A stretch of 44,860 nucleotides of DNA from an uncultured Bacteroidales bacterium. GTDB taxonomy: Bacteria > Bacteroidota > Bacteroidia > Bacteroidales > WCHB1-69. The translations under genes and the position numbers were made by a program. Below the pieces are notes generated by a model. It was not told the DNA's origin. It saw nothing but the letters and a program-made list of their open reading frames with translations, and did no database searches. The DNA lies in assembly GCA_946186495.1 (NCBI GenBank), contig CAMHNQ010000021.1, positions 1 through 44,860 on the forward strand. Direction: 5' to 3'. This document shows positions 22,486 through 31,537 of this stretch, one piece after another (position 1 is the stretch's first letter; the number at the start of each line of letters is the position of its first letter).

Positions 22486-24762
22486 CTATTGTCTCTTTCT
22501 CAAATATTCGTCAATTGCTTTCGCGGACTCCTTGCCGGCGCCCATGGCGAGGATAACCGTGGCCGCACCAGAGACAATGTCGCCACCGGCAAATACCCCT
22601 TCTCGGGATGTGGCACCTGCCTGGTCGGCTACAATGCAACCGTGACTGTTGACATCCAGACCTTGCGTCGTAGTGTAAATCAGCGGATTGGGCGAAGTGC
22701 CGATGGACATAATCACCATGTCGGTGTCGAGGACGAATTCAGAGCCAGGGATTTTCACCGGACGGCGGCGACCCGAGCCATCCGGCTCAGTCAGCTCCAT
22801 GCGCACACACTCCATGCCGCATACCCAGCCTTTGTCGTCACCAAGAATACGCACCGGATTCGTCAACATCTCGAACTGGATGCCCTCCTCTTTGGCATGA
22901 TGGACTTCCTCGCGGCGGGCGGGCAGCTCCTCTTCGGAACGGCGATAGACGATGTGAACCTCTGCACCAAGACGGATAGCCGTGCGTGCAGCATCCATAG
23001 CCACATTGCCGCCACCCACCACCGTCACCTTCTTGCCAACGAAGTTCGGAGTCTCGTAATGCTCCTTGTAGGCGAACAGGAGGTTGTTCCTCGTCAAAAA
23101 CTCGTTGGCGGAAACGACCCCGCACAGGTTCTCGCCCTCAATGTTCATGAAGTTGGGAAAACCTGCGCCAGAGGCGATAAACACGGCATCGTAACACCAT
23201 TTGTTCACTAAGTCATCCACCGACATGGTGCGGCCGATCACCACATCGCTCTCGAAACGGACTCCGAGGTCCTTGATAGTTTCGATTTCAGGTTTCACAA
23301 TGTCTTTTTTCGGCAAACGGAATTCCGGAATGCCATAAACGAGCACGCCGCCAAATTCATGAAGCGCTTCGTATACGGTGACATCGTAGCCCATACAGCG
23401 CAGCTCTTTGGCGCAGGTGAGGCCTGCGGGACCACTTCCCACCACAGCCACTTTCTGACCTTTTCGAACCGTAGGCTTCTGAGCTACAATACCTTGCTTC
23501 ATTGACCAATCGCCGATGAAACGTTCCAGTTTGCCGATAGCCACGGAATCGCCCTTACGCCCGAGGATACATTTGCCCTCGCACTGGCTCTCTTGCGGAC
23601 ACACCCGTCCGCAAACCGACGGCAGGGCGGTGTCTTCTCGAAGCAGTGCAGCCGACTTCTCGAACTGACCATCCTTGATCAGGGAAATGAAGTCAGGGAT
23701 GCGGATGTGCACTGGACACCCCTCCATGCAAAGCGGCCGTTTGCAGTTGAGACATCGGCGAGCCTCTTCCACCGCCTCTTCGGCATTGTAGCCGAAACAA
23801 ACCTCCCTAAAGTTCGAACGTCGCACCTCAGGCGACTGCTCGCGTACGGGCACGCGTGATTTTGGTGGAAGGGCTTCATGTGTGATACCGCCGATGTGGC
23901 ATTGGTGATTTTCTCGTAACTCTTCCTCTTCCAAAAGCTTGCGCCCCTCTACATGGTCATACATAGCCTGCCGATGCATGCACTCGTCGAAGTTGATGAG
24001 CGCCCCGTCGAACTCGGGTCCGTCCACGCAGGTGAACTTGGTCTGGCCACCGATTTCCACGCGGCATGCTCCGCACATGCCTGTACCATCCACCATCAGC
24101 GAATTGAGACTCACCACGCAGGGAATACCTAATTCCTTGGCTTTCAGCGACACGAATTTCATCATGACCATCGGCCCAATGGCCGTGATTTCATCGTAGC
24201 GACGACCCTCCTCCTTCACCAGTTTGTCTAACATGTCCGTCACGGTACCTTGGAACCCCATAGAACCGTCATCGGTGGTGATATAGAGATTATTCGTGAT
24301 CTTGCGGAACTGCTCAATGTAGAAGAGCAGCGATCGGTTGCGGGCCCCGATGATGACATCGCACTCCAGTCCGTGTTGTGACATCCACTTTACCAATGGA
24401 AAAACCGGCGCGATGCCAACACCTCCCGCAATGAAACAGTAGCGCGACCGGCGTAACATGCCGATCGGTCGGTGGATGAAAGCCGAAGGATTGCCCAATG
24501 GTCCCACCACGTCGTGGAAAAAACCGCCTACCGGGTAGGAGACTATTTTACGGGTTGACACTCCTATCGCTTTGATGACCAAGGTAATAGTTCCATCTGG
24601 CAGAAACGTGTCACTGACTGTTAACGGGATGCGCTCGGCCGTTTCATTCGCTTTGACGATGACGAACTGACCGGGCAGAACAGATTGCGCAATCTTTGGC
24701 GCTTCCACTTCCATCAGGAACGTGTCCTGGCCCAACTCCTCCTTTTTGACGATTTTGTACAT
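22486..24762 (-). CDS. NfnAB-like fusion: ferredoxin-NADP reductase-type subunit joined to glutamate-synthase small-subunit-type subunit
   Basis: This 758-residue protein fuses two flavoprotein subunits. Residues 1-270 are a ferredoxin-reductase/PyrK-like domain that ends in a [2Fe-2S] loop, DGTGMCGACRVEIGGQ with Cys230, Cys233 and Cys245 plus Asp225, a ligand set known from NfnA. Residues about 310-758 resemble the GltD/NfnB subunit: CLNCKRPLCMEGCP and CGRVCPQESQCEGKC cysteine clusters for two [4Fe-4S] centres, then GSGPAGLTCAKEL and VVGGGNVAMDAA nucleotide-binding loops. Nfn proteins bifurcate electrons between NADPH, NAD+ and ferredoxin. Databases often call this fusion a bifunctional DHODH-B/glutamate synthase; the neighbouring FprA favours a redox role. 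The start ATG at 24762 begins MYKIVKKEEL, like family members; the upstream extension is rejected. Confidence 0.85.
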   Translation of the reverse strand: MYKIVKKEELGQDTFLMEVEAPKIAQSVLPGQFVIVKANETAERIPLTVSDTFLPDGTITLVIKAIGVSTRKIVSYPVGGFFHDVVGPLGNPSAFIHRPIGMLRRSRYCFIAGGVGIAPVFPLVKWMSQHGLECDVIIGARNRSLLFYIEQFRKITNNLYITTDDGSMGFQGTVTDMLDKLVKEEGRRYDEITAIGPMVMMKFVSLKAKELGIPCVVSLNSLMVDGTGMCGACRVEIGGQTKFTCVDGPEFDGALINFDECMHRQAMYDHVEGRKLLEEEELRENHQCHIGGITHEALPPKSRVPVREQSPEVRRSNFREVCFGYNAEEAVEEARRCLNCKRPLCMEGCPVHIRIPDFISLIKDGQFEKSAALLREDTALPSVCGRVCPQESQCEGKCILGRKGDSVAIGKLERFIGDWSMKQGIVAQKPTVRKGQKVAVVGSGPAGLTCAKELRCMGYDVTVYEALHEFGGVLVYGIPEFRLPKKDIVKPEIETIKDLGVRFESDVVIGRTMSVDDLVNKWCYDAVFIASGAGFPNFMNIEGENLCGVVSANEFLTRNNLLFAYKEHYETPNFVGKKVTVVGGGNVAMDAARTAIRLGAEVHIVYRRSEEELPARREEVHHAKEEGIQFEMLTNPVRILGDDKGWVCGMECVRMELTEPDGSGRRRPVKIPGSEFVLDTDMVIMSIGTSPNPLIYTTTQGLDVNSHGCIVADQAGATSREGVFAGGDIVSGAATVILAMGAGKESAKAIDEYLRKRQ

Positions 24763-24867
24763 AATTTGGATTTTTTGTCTTTGTCCACACACTACGCTTC
24801 GCTTGTGTGGGGTTATTGGCACTTCGTACTTCTTGTCTCTTCGAGACTATTTAATGAAAATATTCTT

Positions 24868-26067
24868 TTATAATGATTCGACAATTGTATTTGCAAGGGT
24901 CTCCAATTCGGCACGTTGCGTTTCTTTCATCGCGGACTTGAACGTGACAGCGGGTTCCAAAACAGTGGTGTTTTTCATCTCGCTGAGGATAGCTTTGATA
25001 GCATTGCCGGAGACAGGCGCCCAAGAGCCGTTTTCAATGACGGTGAAGGTACGGTTCTGCAGCAGATGCGCCTTGATGTCGAGCAGATAGTTCTCCATCG
25101 GGGGATAAAGGCCGCCGTTGTAGGTCGGGGCAATCAGCACGATGTGGCTGCAACGGAACGATTCCGAGACCAGGTAGGAGACGTGGGTGGCGGAGACATC
25201 GTACATCTGGAGATTGCGGCAACCCTTGTCGGCAAGCAAACCAGCCAGAACCGTCGCCACTGATTCCGTATGCCCATACATAGATCCATATACAAGAAGA
25301 ACGTTCTTGTCCTCAGGCTCATAACGACTCCATTGGTCGTATTTTTCGATGAATTTGGAAAAATCCCGACGCCAAATCGGTCCGTGCAGCGGGCAAATCA
25401 TGGCGATGTCGAGAGTGGCGGCTTTCTTCAGAAGATTCTGAACCTGAATGCCATACTTACCTACTATATTAGTATAGTAACGACGAGCCTCGTCCATCCA
25501 TTCGCGCTCGAAGTTGACCTCGTCGGCATACAAGTTGCCGCTCAGCGCCCCGAAAGTGCCGAAAGCGTCGGCAGAGAAAAGGACCTTGTCCGTGGCATCA
25601 TATGAGACCAGCACCTCGGGCCAGTGTACCATCTGCGCCCCCACGAAATGCAAAGTATGTTTGCCTGTATTCAATGTATCGCCTTCTTTAACAATCTGTA
25701 TCTGAACACTTTCCGGAATATCCATAAACTGTCTCAACATACGTGAAGCCTGTAAGCTGCACACAATGACGGCATTTGGCCAGCGCACGAGCACTTCCTG
25801 CAGGGAGGCCAGATGGTCGGGCTCCACATGGTGGATGACAATGTAGTCGAGCGCACGGCCGGCCATCACCGCAGTCAGGTTTTCAAGGAACTGTGCGCCT
25901 ACCGCCTGATCCGCCGTGTCCAACAACACTGTTTTCTCATCAGCCAGAACATACGAATTATACGAAGCGCCACGGGGAACGGGCATCATGTTCTCAAAAA
26001 GGGCTATGCGCCTGTCAGAAGCTCCAATATACCATAAATCATTTGTGATTTTCCTTGATGTATTCAT
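24868..26067 (-). CDS. FprA-type flavodiiron protein (A-type flavoprotein)
   Basis: This 399-residue enzyme reduces oxygen to water or NO to N2O in anaerobes. The N-terminal metallo-beta-lactamase-like domain holds the diiron site: H80-V-E82-P-D84-H85, then His147 in MVHW, Asp166 in SADAFG and His227 in CPLHGP. The C-terminal flavodoxin domain starts near 254 with YGSMYGHTES as the FMN phosphate loop. It precedes the Nfn-like gene on the same strand. The 105-base gap contains short inverted repeats (24785-24810 and 24834-24846). Co-transcription would link NAD(P)H/ferredoxin oxidation to oxygen detoxification. Confidence 0.93.
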   Translation of the reverse strand: MNTSRKITNDLWYIGASDRRIALFENMMPVPRGASYNSYVLADEKTVLLDTADQAVGAQFLENLTAVMAGRALDYIVIHHVEPDHLASLQEVLVRWPNAVIVCSLQASRMLRQFMDIPESVQIQIVKEGDTLNTGKHTLHFVGAQMVHWPEVLVSYDATDKVLFSADAFGTFGALSGNLYADEVNFEREWMDEARRYYTNIVGKYGIQVQNLLKKAATLDIAMICPLHGPIWRRDFSKFIEKYDQWSRYEPEDKNVLLVYGSMYGHTESVATVLAGLLADKGCRNLQMYDVSATHVSYLVSESFRCSHIVLIAPTYNGGLYPPMENYLLDIKAHLLQNRTFTVIENGSWAPVSGNAIKAILSEMKNTTVLEPAVTFKSAMKETQRAELETLANTIVESL

Positions 26068-26125
26068 AATTATTCTAAATTTATACTGTTTTTCACTTAT
26101 TAAAAAACTATTTCAAATGAATCGG

Positions 26126-26133
26126 CAAAGATA
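26126..26133 (-). promoter_or_regulatory. -7 box TATCTTTG for fprA (minus strand)
   Basis: The plus strand reads CAAAGATA, giving TATCTTTG on the minus strand about 58 bases upstream of the fprA ATG. It diverges from the protease promoter at 26203. Confidence 0.6.
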
Positions 26134-26202
26134 CAAAAAACTCCTGAAACCGAAAGAAAATTTAAAATCTGAGAGCGCGTTCATTTTGATTTGATTTTTT
26201 TG

Positions 26203-26210
26203 TATTTTTG
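26203..26210 (+). promoter_or_regulatory. -7 box TATTTTTG for the C10 protease
   Basis: TATTTTTG lies 48 bases before the ATG at 26259. A TTTG at 26185-26188 is about 18 bases upstream, in the right place for the -33 element. Confidence 0.6.
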
Positions 26211-26258
26211 CGGGCTTTAATATTAATTGGAGTAAGTATAAATAAAATTCTATAAAGT

Positions 26259-28523
26259 ATGAAAAAATTTACCTTATTAGCATCTTTGTTGATGTTCATC
26301 GCAATGAGCTACGCGACAAATGTTATCCCTGTAGAGGATGCCATGAAAGCGTCCAAAAACTTCCTTTCCGAACGCATTGGCACTGCTGGTGCCAGCCAAT
26401 TGGATTTGGTTTTGGAGAAAACCGAATACTCCGAAACCGGAGTACCTGTGACCTACCGCTTCCGCGTGGGTGAGAATGGTTTTATGATCGTGTCCGCCAC
26501 AGATTTGGCCAACCCGGTACTGGCCTACTCCTTGGAAAGCAATTTCACAGAAGGCACCGGTGCTGACCTCTACACCGAAAGCTATGTCAAGGAATTGTCA
26601 TACCTGATATCAAACCCCTCATCAGCTTTGGGAAAACGCAATTCCTGGAATCACTATCTGGCATCCAACTTCAAGCCCTACTCCGTCAAGGGGACTCCGA
26701 ATGTTGAGCCCCTGGTCACCACCCGCTGGACCCAGGAGAAATATTACAACACGATGTGTCCGTACAACCCAATGAACTCTTACGCAGACGACTACCACAC
26801 TCCGGTGGGCTGTGTGGCGCTGACCATGTCCAACATCCTTTTCTACTACCGCTATCCTGAAAGCGGCTTTGGATCCGTGTATTACATCCCTCGCGAATAT
26901 GATGACGAAGGTAACCTGACCTATACCTATCCCATGCAATCCGTAAACTACACCCAAGCCGTCTATGACTATGATGCCATCGCAAACAGCCTGGACCAAT
27001 ATGACGGCGAACTGGCAAAACTGCTCCACCATTGCGGTGTCTCCGTTCGCATGAGCTACGGATGGGACGGCTCCGGCTCCCAGTCCGAATACGCCATGGA
27101 AGCCCTGCAAAACCACTATTTCTTCTCCGACAAGGCGCAATACCAAAACATGAGCGATGTAGTCACCACTGACACCAGCATCTGGGTTGAAAAAGCGAAG
27201 AATGAACTTGACCAGCACAGACCCTTGTTCTTCTCCGGCAGAAGCGCCGCCGCTGGCGGCCACGCCTGGATTGTGGACGGCTACACCACCATCGGCAACG
27301 CCACCTATTTCCACGTCAACTGGGGATGGGCAGGCAACAGCAACGGCTATTACCTCATCAACGCTCAAAACACCCAAGGATCCGGTATGTTCAACGAAGG
27401 CAACGCCATGATGGTGAACCTGATGCCTGACAGCACCGCCATCGCCAAACCGGCTGAAAGCTTCAGACGCGTCACCGCCAGCCTCGGTACCATCAGCGAC
27501 GGCGCCGGCAATATGAAATACGCCCAAAACTCCAACCGCAGATGGGTCATCTCCTGCCCCGATGCCACCGCCTACAAATTCCAATTCTCAAAACTGAAAG
27601 TGAAAAACGGCGACAAAGTCATCATCTATAACGGCGGCACCGAAGCCTCCGGCATCAAACAACAATACAGCGGCAACTACCTCATGGCAGCCTGCAATGA
27701 CTATACTAACATCCCCGGATGCCAACACGGCGACTTCACCGGCGAACCCCTGCCCGGCGCTGTCACTGTCAATGCCGACAGTGTCTTGATTGTCTTCACC
27801 TCAACCGCAAACTCCGAAACCGACTACGGCTTCGTCCTCGACTACGAGGTCACCAACTTCAGCAAATCCACCTGTTCCTCCAAAACCTATACCGACCAAT
27901 ACGCTGTCCTCACCGACAAGCAGGATAACATCATCAGCGACGACACCTACCGCGCCGCCTCTGTCTGCGAATACACACTGAGACTGAAACATTGTGACCA
28001 ACTGGTTTATTCTTTCCCGAAATTTGACCTCAAAGAAGGTGATTTCGTTGATATTTACAATCAATTGAGCGTCAACAAAAAAGAGTTGATTGCCCACTTT
28101 GACATGAACAACCAGCCTAACCAAGTCTACACTTTCGACGCTCCTCTCTATAATATCGCAGGCGTTCCGAGTTCCTCTTTCGTCATTCGCTTCGCTTCCG
28201 ACAACAAGTTCCAAGGTACCGGTTTTGAACTGGAATATTATGGCCTCATTACCGGTGTCAACCAATACGACAATGTCGAAATCAACGTCTATCCTAACCC
28301 GGCTTCCACTTACGTGAATGTCGAAGTGGCCGCTGACGAGGCTCAACAATTCAATGCAAAAGTGGTGGACATGATGGGCAAGACCGTCTACACGGACAAT
28401 TTCAACCACAATGGCGGTACAGAACTGTACACGATCCCGGTGAACGACCTGGCAAAGGGTGTCTACTTCCTGCACTTGGACAACTCCAACGGCAGCACCG
28501 TCCAAAAATTCATCGTAAAGTAA
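26259..28523 (+). CDS. C10-family (streptopain-like) secreted cysteine protease with T9SS sorting tail
   Basis: This 754-residue protein has a signal peptide (MKKFTLLASLLMFIAMSYA), then an inhibitory propeptide of the Spi/C10 type to about residue 150. The catalytic domain has Cys185 in TPVGCVALTMSN and His335 in GGHAWIVDGY, with the NWGWAG motif (354-359) after them. One or two CUB-like beta domains follow, about 405-665 (YKFQFSKLKVKNGDKVIIY, GFVLDYEV). The last 75 residues are a type IX secretion sorting domain: VYPNPASTYVNVEV and a final KGVYFLHL...VQKFIVK. It is presumably released or anchored on the cell surface. A strong terminator follows. The divergent neighbour is fprA. Confidence 0.92.
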   Translation: MKKFTLLASLLMFIAMSYATNVIPVEDAMKASKNFLSERIGTAGASQLDLVLEKTEYSETGVPVTYRFRVGENGFMIVSATDLANPVLAYSLESNFTEGTGADLYTESYVKELSYLISNPSSALGKRNSWNHYLASNFKPYSVKGTPNVEPLVTTRWTQEKYYNTMCPYNPMNSYADDYHTPVGCVALTMSNILFYYRYPESGFGSVYYIPREYDDEGNLTYTYPMQSVNYTQAVYDYDAIANSLDQYDGELAKLLHHCGVSVRMSYGWDGSGSQSEYAMEALQNHYFFSDKAQYQNMSDVVTTDTSIWVEKAKNELDQHRPLFFSGRSAAAGGHAWIVDGYTTIGNATYFHVNWGWAGNSNGYYLINAQNTQGSGMFNEGNAMMVNLMPDSTAIAKPAESFRRVTASLGTISDGAGNMKYAQNSNRRWVISCPDATAYKFQFSKLKVKNGDKVIIYNGGTEASGIKQQYSGNYLMAACNDYTNIPGCQHGDFTGEPLPGAVTVNADSVLIVFTSTANSETDYGFVLDYEVTNFSKSTCSSKTYTDQYAVLTDKQDNIISDDTYRAASVCEYTLRLKHCDQLVYSFPKFDLKEGDFVDIYNQLSVNKKELIAHFDMNNQPNQVYTFDAPLYNIAGVPSSSFVIRFASDNKFQGTGFELEYYGLITGVNQYDNVEINVYPNPASTYVNVEVAADEAQQFNAKVVDMMGKTVYTDNFNHNGGTELYTIPVNDLAKGVYFLHLDNSNGSTVQKFIVK

Positions 28524-28543
28524 ATCCTGCATATTAAATGTGT

Positions 28544-28573
28544 AAGGCGGGCATTGATGTCCGCCTTTTTTTT
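28544..28573 (+). terminator. Rho-independent terminator after the protease gene
   Basis: AAGGCGGGC pairs with GTCCGCCTT around a short ATTGAT loop, and the 3' arm runs into a tract of eight T bases. This is the clearest terminator in the window. Confidence 0.9.
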
Positions 28574-28610
28574 ACCCTCTTCCAAATCAAATACCAAATC
28601 ATAAATAATG

Positions 28611-28618
28611 TATATTTG
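28611..28618 (+). promoter_or_regulatory. -7 box TATATTTG for ftcD
   Basis: TATATTTG is 49 bases before the ATG at 28668. Confidence 0.6.
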
Positions 28619-28667
28619 CACACTTTTTCTATAGATATAAAATTATTAGTAATCAATATATTATACA

Positions 28668-30365
28668 ATGAAACAGTTAATCGAATGTGTTCCTAATTTC
28701 AGTGAAGGCAGAAACCAAGACATCATCAACCAAGTGGCCGACGTGATTCGTCAGGCAGAAGGCGTGACATTGCTGGATGTGGACCCCGGCGCCACCACCA
28801 ACCGCACGGTCGTCACCTTTGTGGGCGAACCCCACTATGTGGTCGATGCCGCCGTGAAGCTCATCGCCAAGTGCCAGGAGCTGATCGACATGCGTAACCA
28901 CCACGGCGACCACCCGCGCTTCGGCGCCACCGACGTGTGCCCGCTCGTGCCCATCGCCAACATCACGATGGAAGAGACCGTGGAGTATGCCCGCAAGCTG
29001 GCCGAACGGGTCGGCAAGGAGCTGAACATCCCCGTCTATTGCTACGAGAACGCCGCGTTCAAGCCCGAACGCCGCAACTTGGCCAACTGCCGCCAGGGTG
29101 AGTACGAAGCCCTGAAGGAGCGCATCACATCCAAAGAGTGGAAACCCGACTTCGGGCCCAACAAGTTCACGGAGAGCGTCGCCAAGAGCGGTGCCACGGC
29201 TGTGGGCGCCCGCGACTTCCTCATCGCCGTCAACTACAACCTCAACACCACCTCCACGCGCCGCGCCAACGCCATCGCCTTCGACGTGCGCGAGAAGGGC
29301 CGCCCGAAACGCGAGGGCAACAAGATCACCGGCAAGAAAGTGCTCGACGAGAACGGCAACGTGGTGATGCTCCCCGGCACGCTGAAGGGCACCAAGGCCA
29401 TCGGCTGGTACATTGAGGAATACGGCATCGCCCAAGTCTCGATGAACATCACCGACATCAACGCCACGCCGCTACACGTCGCCTTCGACGAGGTGACCGC
29501 CAAGGCCGCCAAGCGCGGCATCCGCGTCACGGGTGCGGAAATCGTGGGCCTCATCCCCAAGAAGGTGCTCATCCAGGCCGGCAAATACTACCTCGCCAAA
29601 CAGAAACGCTCCCTCGGCATCGACGAGAAAGAGATGGTGAAGATTGCCGTGAAATCCATGGGACTGGACGACCTCAAACCGTTCAATCCCGAAGAGAAAG
29701 TTATCGAGTATCTGCTTGAGAAAGAAGACACTACGCCGAAGTTGGTCAACATGACCTGCACTGGTTTCGCCAACGAGACGGCCTCCGAAAGTCCGGCTCC
29801 CGGCGGCGGCTCCATCTCCGCCTACATGGGCTCCCTCGGCGCCGCCCTCGGCACGATGGTCGCCAACCTCTCCTCCCACAAACCCGGTTGGGACGACAAG
29901 TGGGCATATTTCTCCGAATGGGCCGAAAAGGGACAACTCGTGAAGGATCAGCTGCTTGCTCTCGTGGATGAGGACACCAACGCCTTCAACGTAATCATGA
30001 ACGCGTTCGGAATGCCGAAGGGCACGCCCGAAGAGAAGGAAGCCCGTTCGCAGGCCATCCAGGACGCCACCAAATACGCCACCGAAGTGCCGATGCGCAC
30101 CATCGAGACCTCCTTCAAGGTGTTCGAGATCTGCGAGGCGATGATCAACAAGGGCAACCCCGCCAGCGTCTCCGATGCCGGTGTCGGTGTGCTCTGCGCC
30201 CGTGCGGCCGTCCACGGCGCCTACCTCAACGTCAAAATCAACGCCTCCTCGCTGAAAGACAAGGAATGGGCCGAGATGATGATCAACAAGGCGCACGACT
30301 ACGTGGTCAAGGCCGACCAAATCGAACGCCGTCTGATGAAGAAGACGGAGAAGGTGATCGGTTAG
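28668..30365 (+). CDS. ftcD: Bifunctional glutamate formimidoyltransferase/formimidoyltetrahydrofolate cyclodeaminase
   Basis: This 565-residue fusion carries the last step of histidine degradation to glutamate. Residues 1-320 are the formimidoyltransferase, which moves the formimino group from formiminoglutamate to tetrahydrofolate: IECVPNFSEGRN, then GEPHYVVDAA, then NHHGDHPRFGATDVCPLVP. Residues about 365-565 are the cyclodeaminase, which yields methenyl-THF and ammonia: SESPAPGGGSISAYMGSLGA with the Gly-rich folate loop, then GNPASVSDAGVG. The length fits the vertebrate-like two-domain arrangement. No hut gene lies beside it in this window. Confidence 0.95.
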   Translation: MKQLIECVPNFSEGRNQDIINQVADVIRQAEGVTLLDVDPGATTNRTVVTFVGEPHYVVDAAVKLIAKCQELIDMRNHHGDHPRFGATDVCPLVPIANITMEETVEYARKLAERVGKELNIPVYCYENAAFKPERRNLANCRQGEYEALKERITSKEWKPDFGPNKFTESVAKSGATAVGARDFLIAVNYNLNTTSTRRANAIAFDVREKGRPKREGNKITGKKVLDENGNVVMLPGTLKGTKAIGWYIEEYGIAQVSMNITDINATPLHVAFDEVTAKAAKRGIRVTGAEIVGLIPKKVLIQAGKYYLAKQKRSLGIDEKEMVKIAVKSMGLDDLKPFNPEEKVIEYLLEKEDTTPKLVNMTCTGFANETASESPAPGGGSISAYMGSLGAALGTMVANLSSHKPGWDDKWAYFSEWAEKGQLVKDQLLALVDEDTNAFNVIMNAFGMPKGTPEEKEARSQAIQDATKYATEVPMRTIETSFKVFEICEAMINKGNPASVSDAGVGVLCARAAVHGAYLNVKINASSLKDKEWAEMMINKAHDYVVKADQIERRLMKKTEKVIG

Positions 30366-30369
30366 TAGA

Positions 30370-30397
30370 GACGTGAGACGTCGGACGTAAGACGTTA
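30370..30397. repeat. Heptanucleotide tandem repeat (4 units)
   Basis: GACGTGA GACGTCG GACGTAA GACGTTA, period seven, begins just after the ftcD stop codon. It resembles the array at 43240-43267 in sequence. Confidence 0.8.
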
Positions 30398-30400
30398 GAA

Positions 30401-30450
30401 AATGCCGTTGTGAAGATGCGATCAACGTATCCGCGCAACGGCATTCTTCT
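30401..30450 (+). terminator. Terminator-like hairpin after ftcD
   Basis: AATGCCGTTG (30401-30410) pairs perfectly with CAACGGCATT (30436-30445) across a 25-base loop, followed by TCTTCT. The long loop makes it an unusual terminator, but the position after ftcD fits. Confidence 0.6.
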
Positions 30451-30477
30451 ATTCACTGCTCACTATTCACTGTTCAC
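30450..30477. repeat. Heptanucleotide tandem repeat (4 units)
   Basis: TATTCAC TGCTCAC TATTCAC TGTTCAC, period seven, ends ten bases upstream of the -7 box at 30487. Two arrays of different consensus therefore flank one hairpin here. Confidence 0.8.
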
Positions 30478-30486
30478 CAAAAATTG

Positions 30487-30494
30487 TATCTTTG
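30487..30494 (+). promoter_or_regulatory. -7 box TATCTTTG
   Basis: TATCTTTG is followed by a leader of about 24 bases and the ATG at 30519. The leader (GATGTTCTTAAAAACTGATT) is close to those at 31290 and 35355. Confidence 0.6.
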
Positions 30495-30518
30495 CCGATG
30501 TTCTTAAAAACTGATTTC

Positions 30519-31214
30519 ATGAAACGCCTGTTCTATAGCATTTTCATCACAATACTTCTCTTCTTTATTCCCATAGGAGTTTATGCCTCTGCCATTGCTG
30601 TTGAAGTTCATGACACCATATACAAACCTGGAAACATCTTTATATTTGAAGCAAAAGTGGACTCTGTTTCCAAGAACACGCAGCATTCCTGTTATATTGT
30701 CATGCGTGTTTTGGACAAGGAAATGTACCATCAAGGGGTGATCACGTATGATTATTACGACTCCCTGCCTGATGATCCCGCAGCATTGGATTCGACCTCT
30801 TCGATTGACCAAAACGGTTTCATTGAGACTACGGAGATTTTGGAAAACAGCAAACTTTTGTGGATTCATCCCCCGAGAACGCACGGTTTTGGTCTTCTCC
30901 AATATTATCCTTTTCCTGAAATACGCTATCCCGTTAAAATCGGGAAAAAATACAAGCGTTCCTTCCTTTCATTCAATGATCCCCTATGCCAATGCACCTT
31001 GCTCTTGCGGTACAAAATGCAATATTTGTCTTATTCCCAATGGAAATACCAGAACCGACTTGTAGAGATTTGCGAACAAAGCGGTTTTGCAAAGTCAAAA
31101 AGAGGTTCATTCTCTGTCACTTACCGATATAACGAACGGTTAGGGCTTGTGGAGGCGATTTACGATTACAATAATGAAGTTCGGATACGTTTGTCTTTGA
31201 TTAATGTGTTATAG
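30519..31214 (+). CDS. Secreted protein of unknown function
   Basis: This 231-residue protein has a signal peptide (MKRLFYSIFITILLFFIPIG). The mature part is beta-rich with two cysteines near the middle (DPLCQCTLLLRY) and no recognised motif. The start at 30519 is chosen because the preceding in-frame codons are leader. Its promoter-leader-start region resembles those of the genes at 31538 and 35379, although the mature sequences do not look alike. Confidence 0.7.
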   Translation: MKRLFYSIFITILLFFIPIGVYASAIAVEVHDTIYKPGNIFIFEAKVDSVSKNTQHSCYIVMRVLDKEMYHQGVITYDYYDSLPDDPAALDSTSSIDQNGFIETTEILENSKLLWIHPPRTHGFGLLQYYPFPEIRYPVKIGKKYKRSFLSFNDPLCQCTLLLRYKMQYLSYSQWKYQNRLVEICEQSGFAKSKRGSFSVTYRYNERLGLVEAIYDYNNEVRIRLSLINVL

Positions 31215-31282
31215 CAGATAAACAGTAGCGTGCCTTCAGCACGACGCGGCCAGAAAGGATCGTTTGGGATTTGAAAAAAGTG

Positions 31283-31290
31283 TATTTTTG
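31283..31290 (+). promoter_or_regulatory. -7 box TATTTTTG
   Basis: TATTTTTG precedes the ATG at 31315 by 24 bases, with a leader like those at 30495 and 35355. A small CGTGC...GCACG hairpin (31229-31243) lies upstream, in the gap after the previous gene. Confidence 0.55.
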
Positions 31291-31314
31291 CCGATGCTTT
31301 TTTAAAACTTCATT

Positions 31315-31521
31315 ATGAAAAAGAAACCATATCAAACAAAAGAAAAAACAGTGTCTTGTGTAGAGGAAGCGGCGGTTGCTTACGGTCAGCAAATCATTAA
31401 TGGAAACGATAGTGTTTCGACAGAGTGTCTATCCTTTGATACTGCAACTTGCAAGTCAAATCGATTGACCGTTTCGGAATATTTTGATGAAATCAGAACC
31501 GTACTGAGAAAAAAAGTATGA
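31315..31521 (+). CDS. Small cytoplasmic protein of unknown function
   Basis: This 68-residue protein, MKKKPYQTKEKTVSCVEEAA onward, ends in LTVSEYFDEIRTVLRKKV, a helical end resembling the C-termini of small Bacteroidota proteins found beside toxin-antitoxin genes. I cannot assign it. It follows a good promoter and precedes the secreted protein at 31538 by 16 bases, so the two are probably co-transcribed. Confidence 0.55.
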   Translation: MKKKPYQTKEKTVSCVEEAAVAYGQQIINGNDSVSTECLSFDTATCKSNRLTVSEYFDEIRTVLRKKV

Positions 31522-31537
31522 GAACAAAATAGATGTC

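Noticed and set aside
22486-24762. Nfn-like fusion called a dihydroorotate dehydrogenase B/glutamate synthase
   Set aside because: No pyrD or large glutamate synthase subunit adjoins it, and the Asp-Cys3 cluster plus adjacent FprA fit an Nfn-like enzyme better. The alternative remains open.
29472-30425. A 317-residue open frame on the minus strand opposite ftcD
   Set aside because: GC-rich codon bias of ftcD leaves the opposite strand free of stops. The product has low-complexity His/Gly/Val-rich sequence and no family match.
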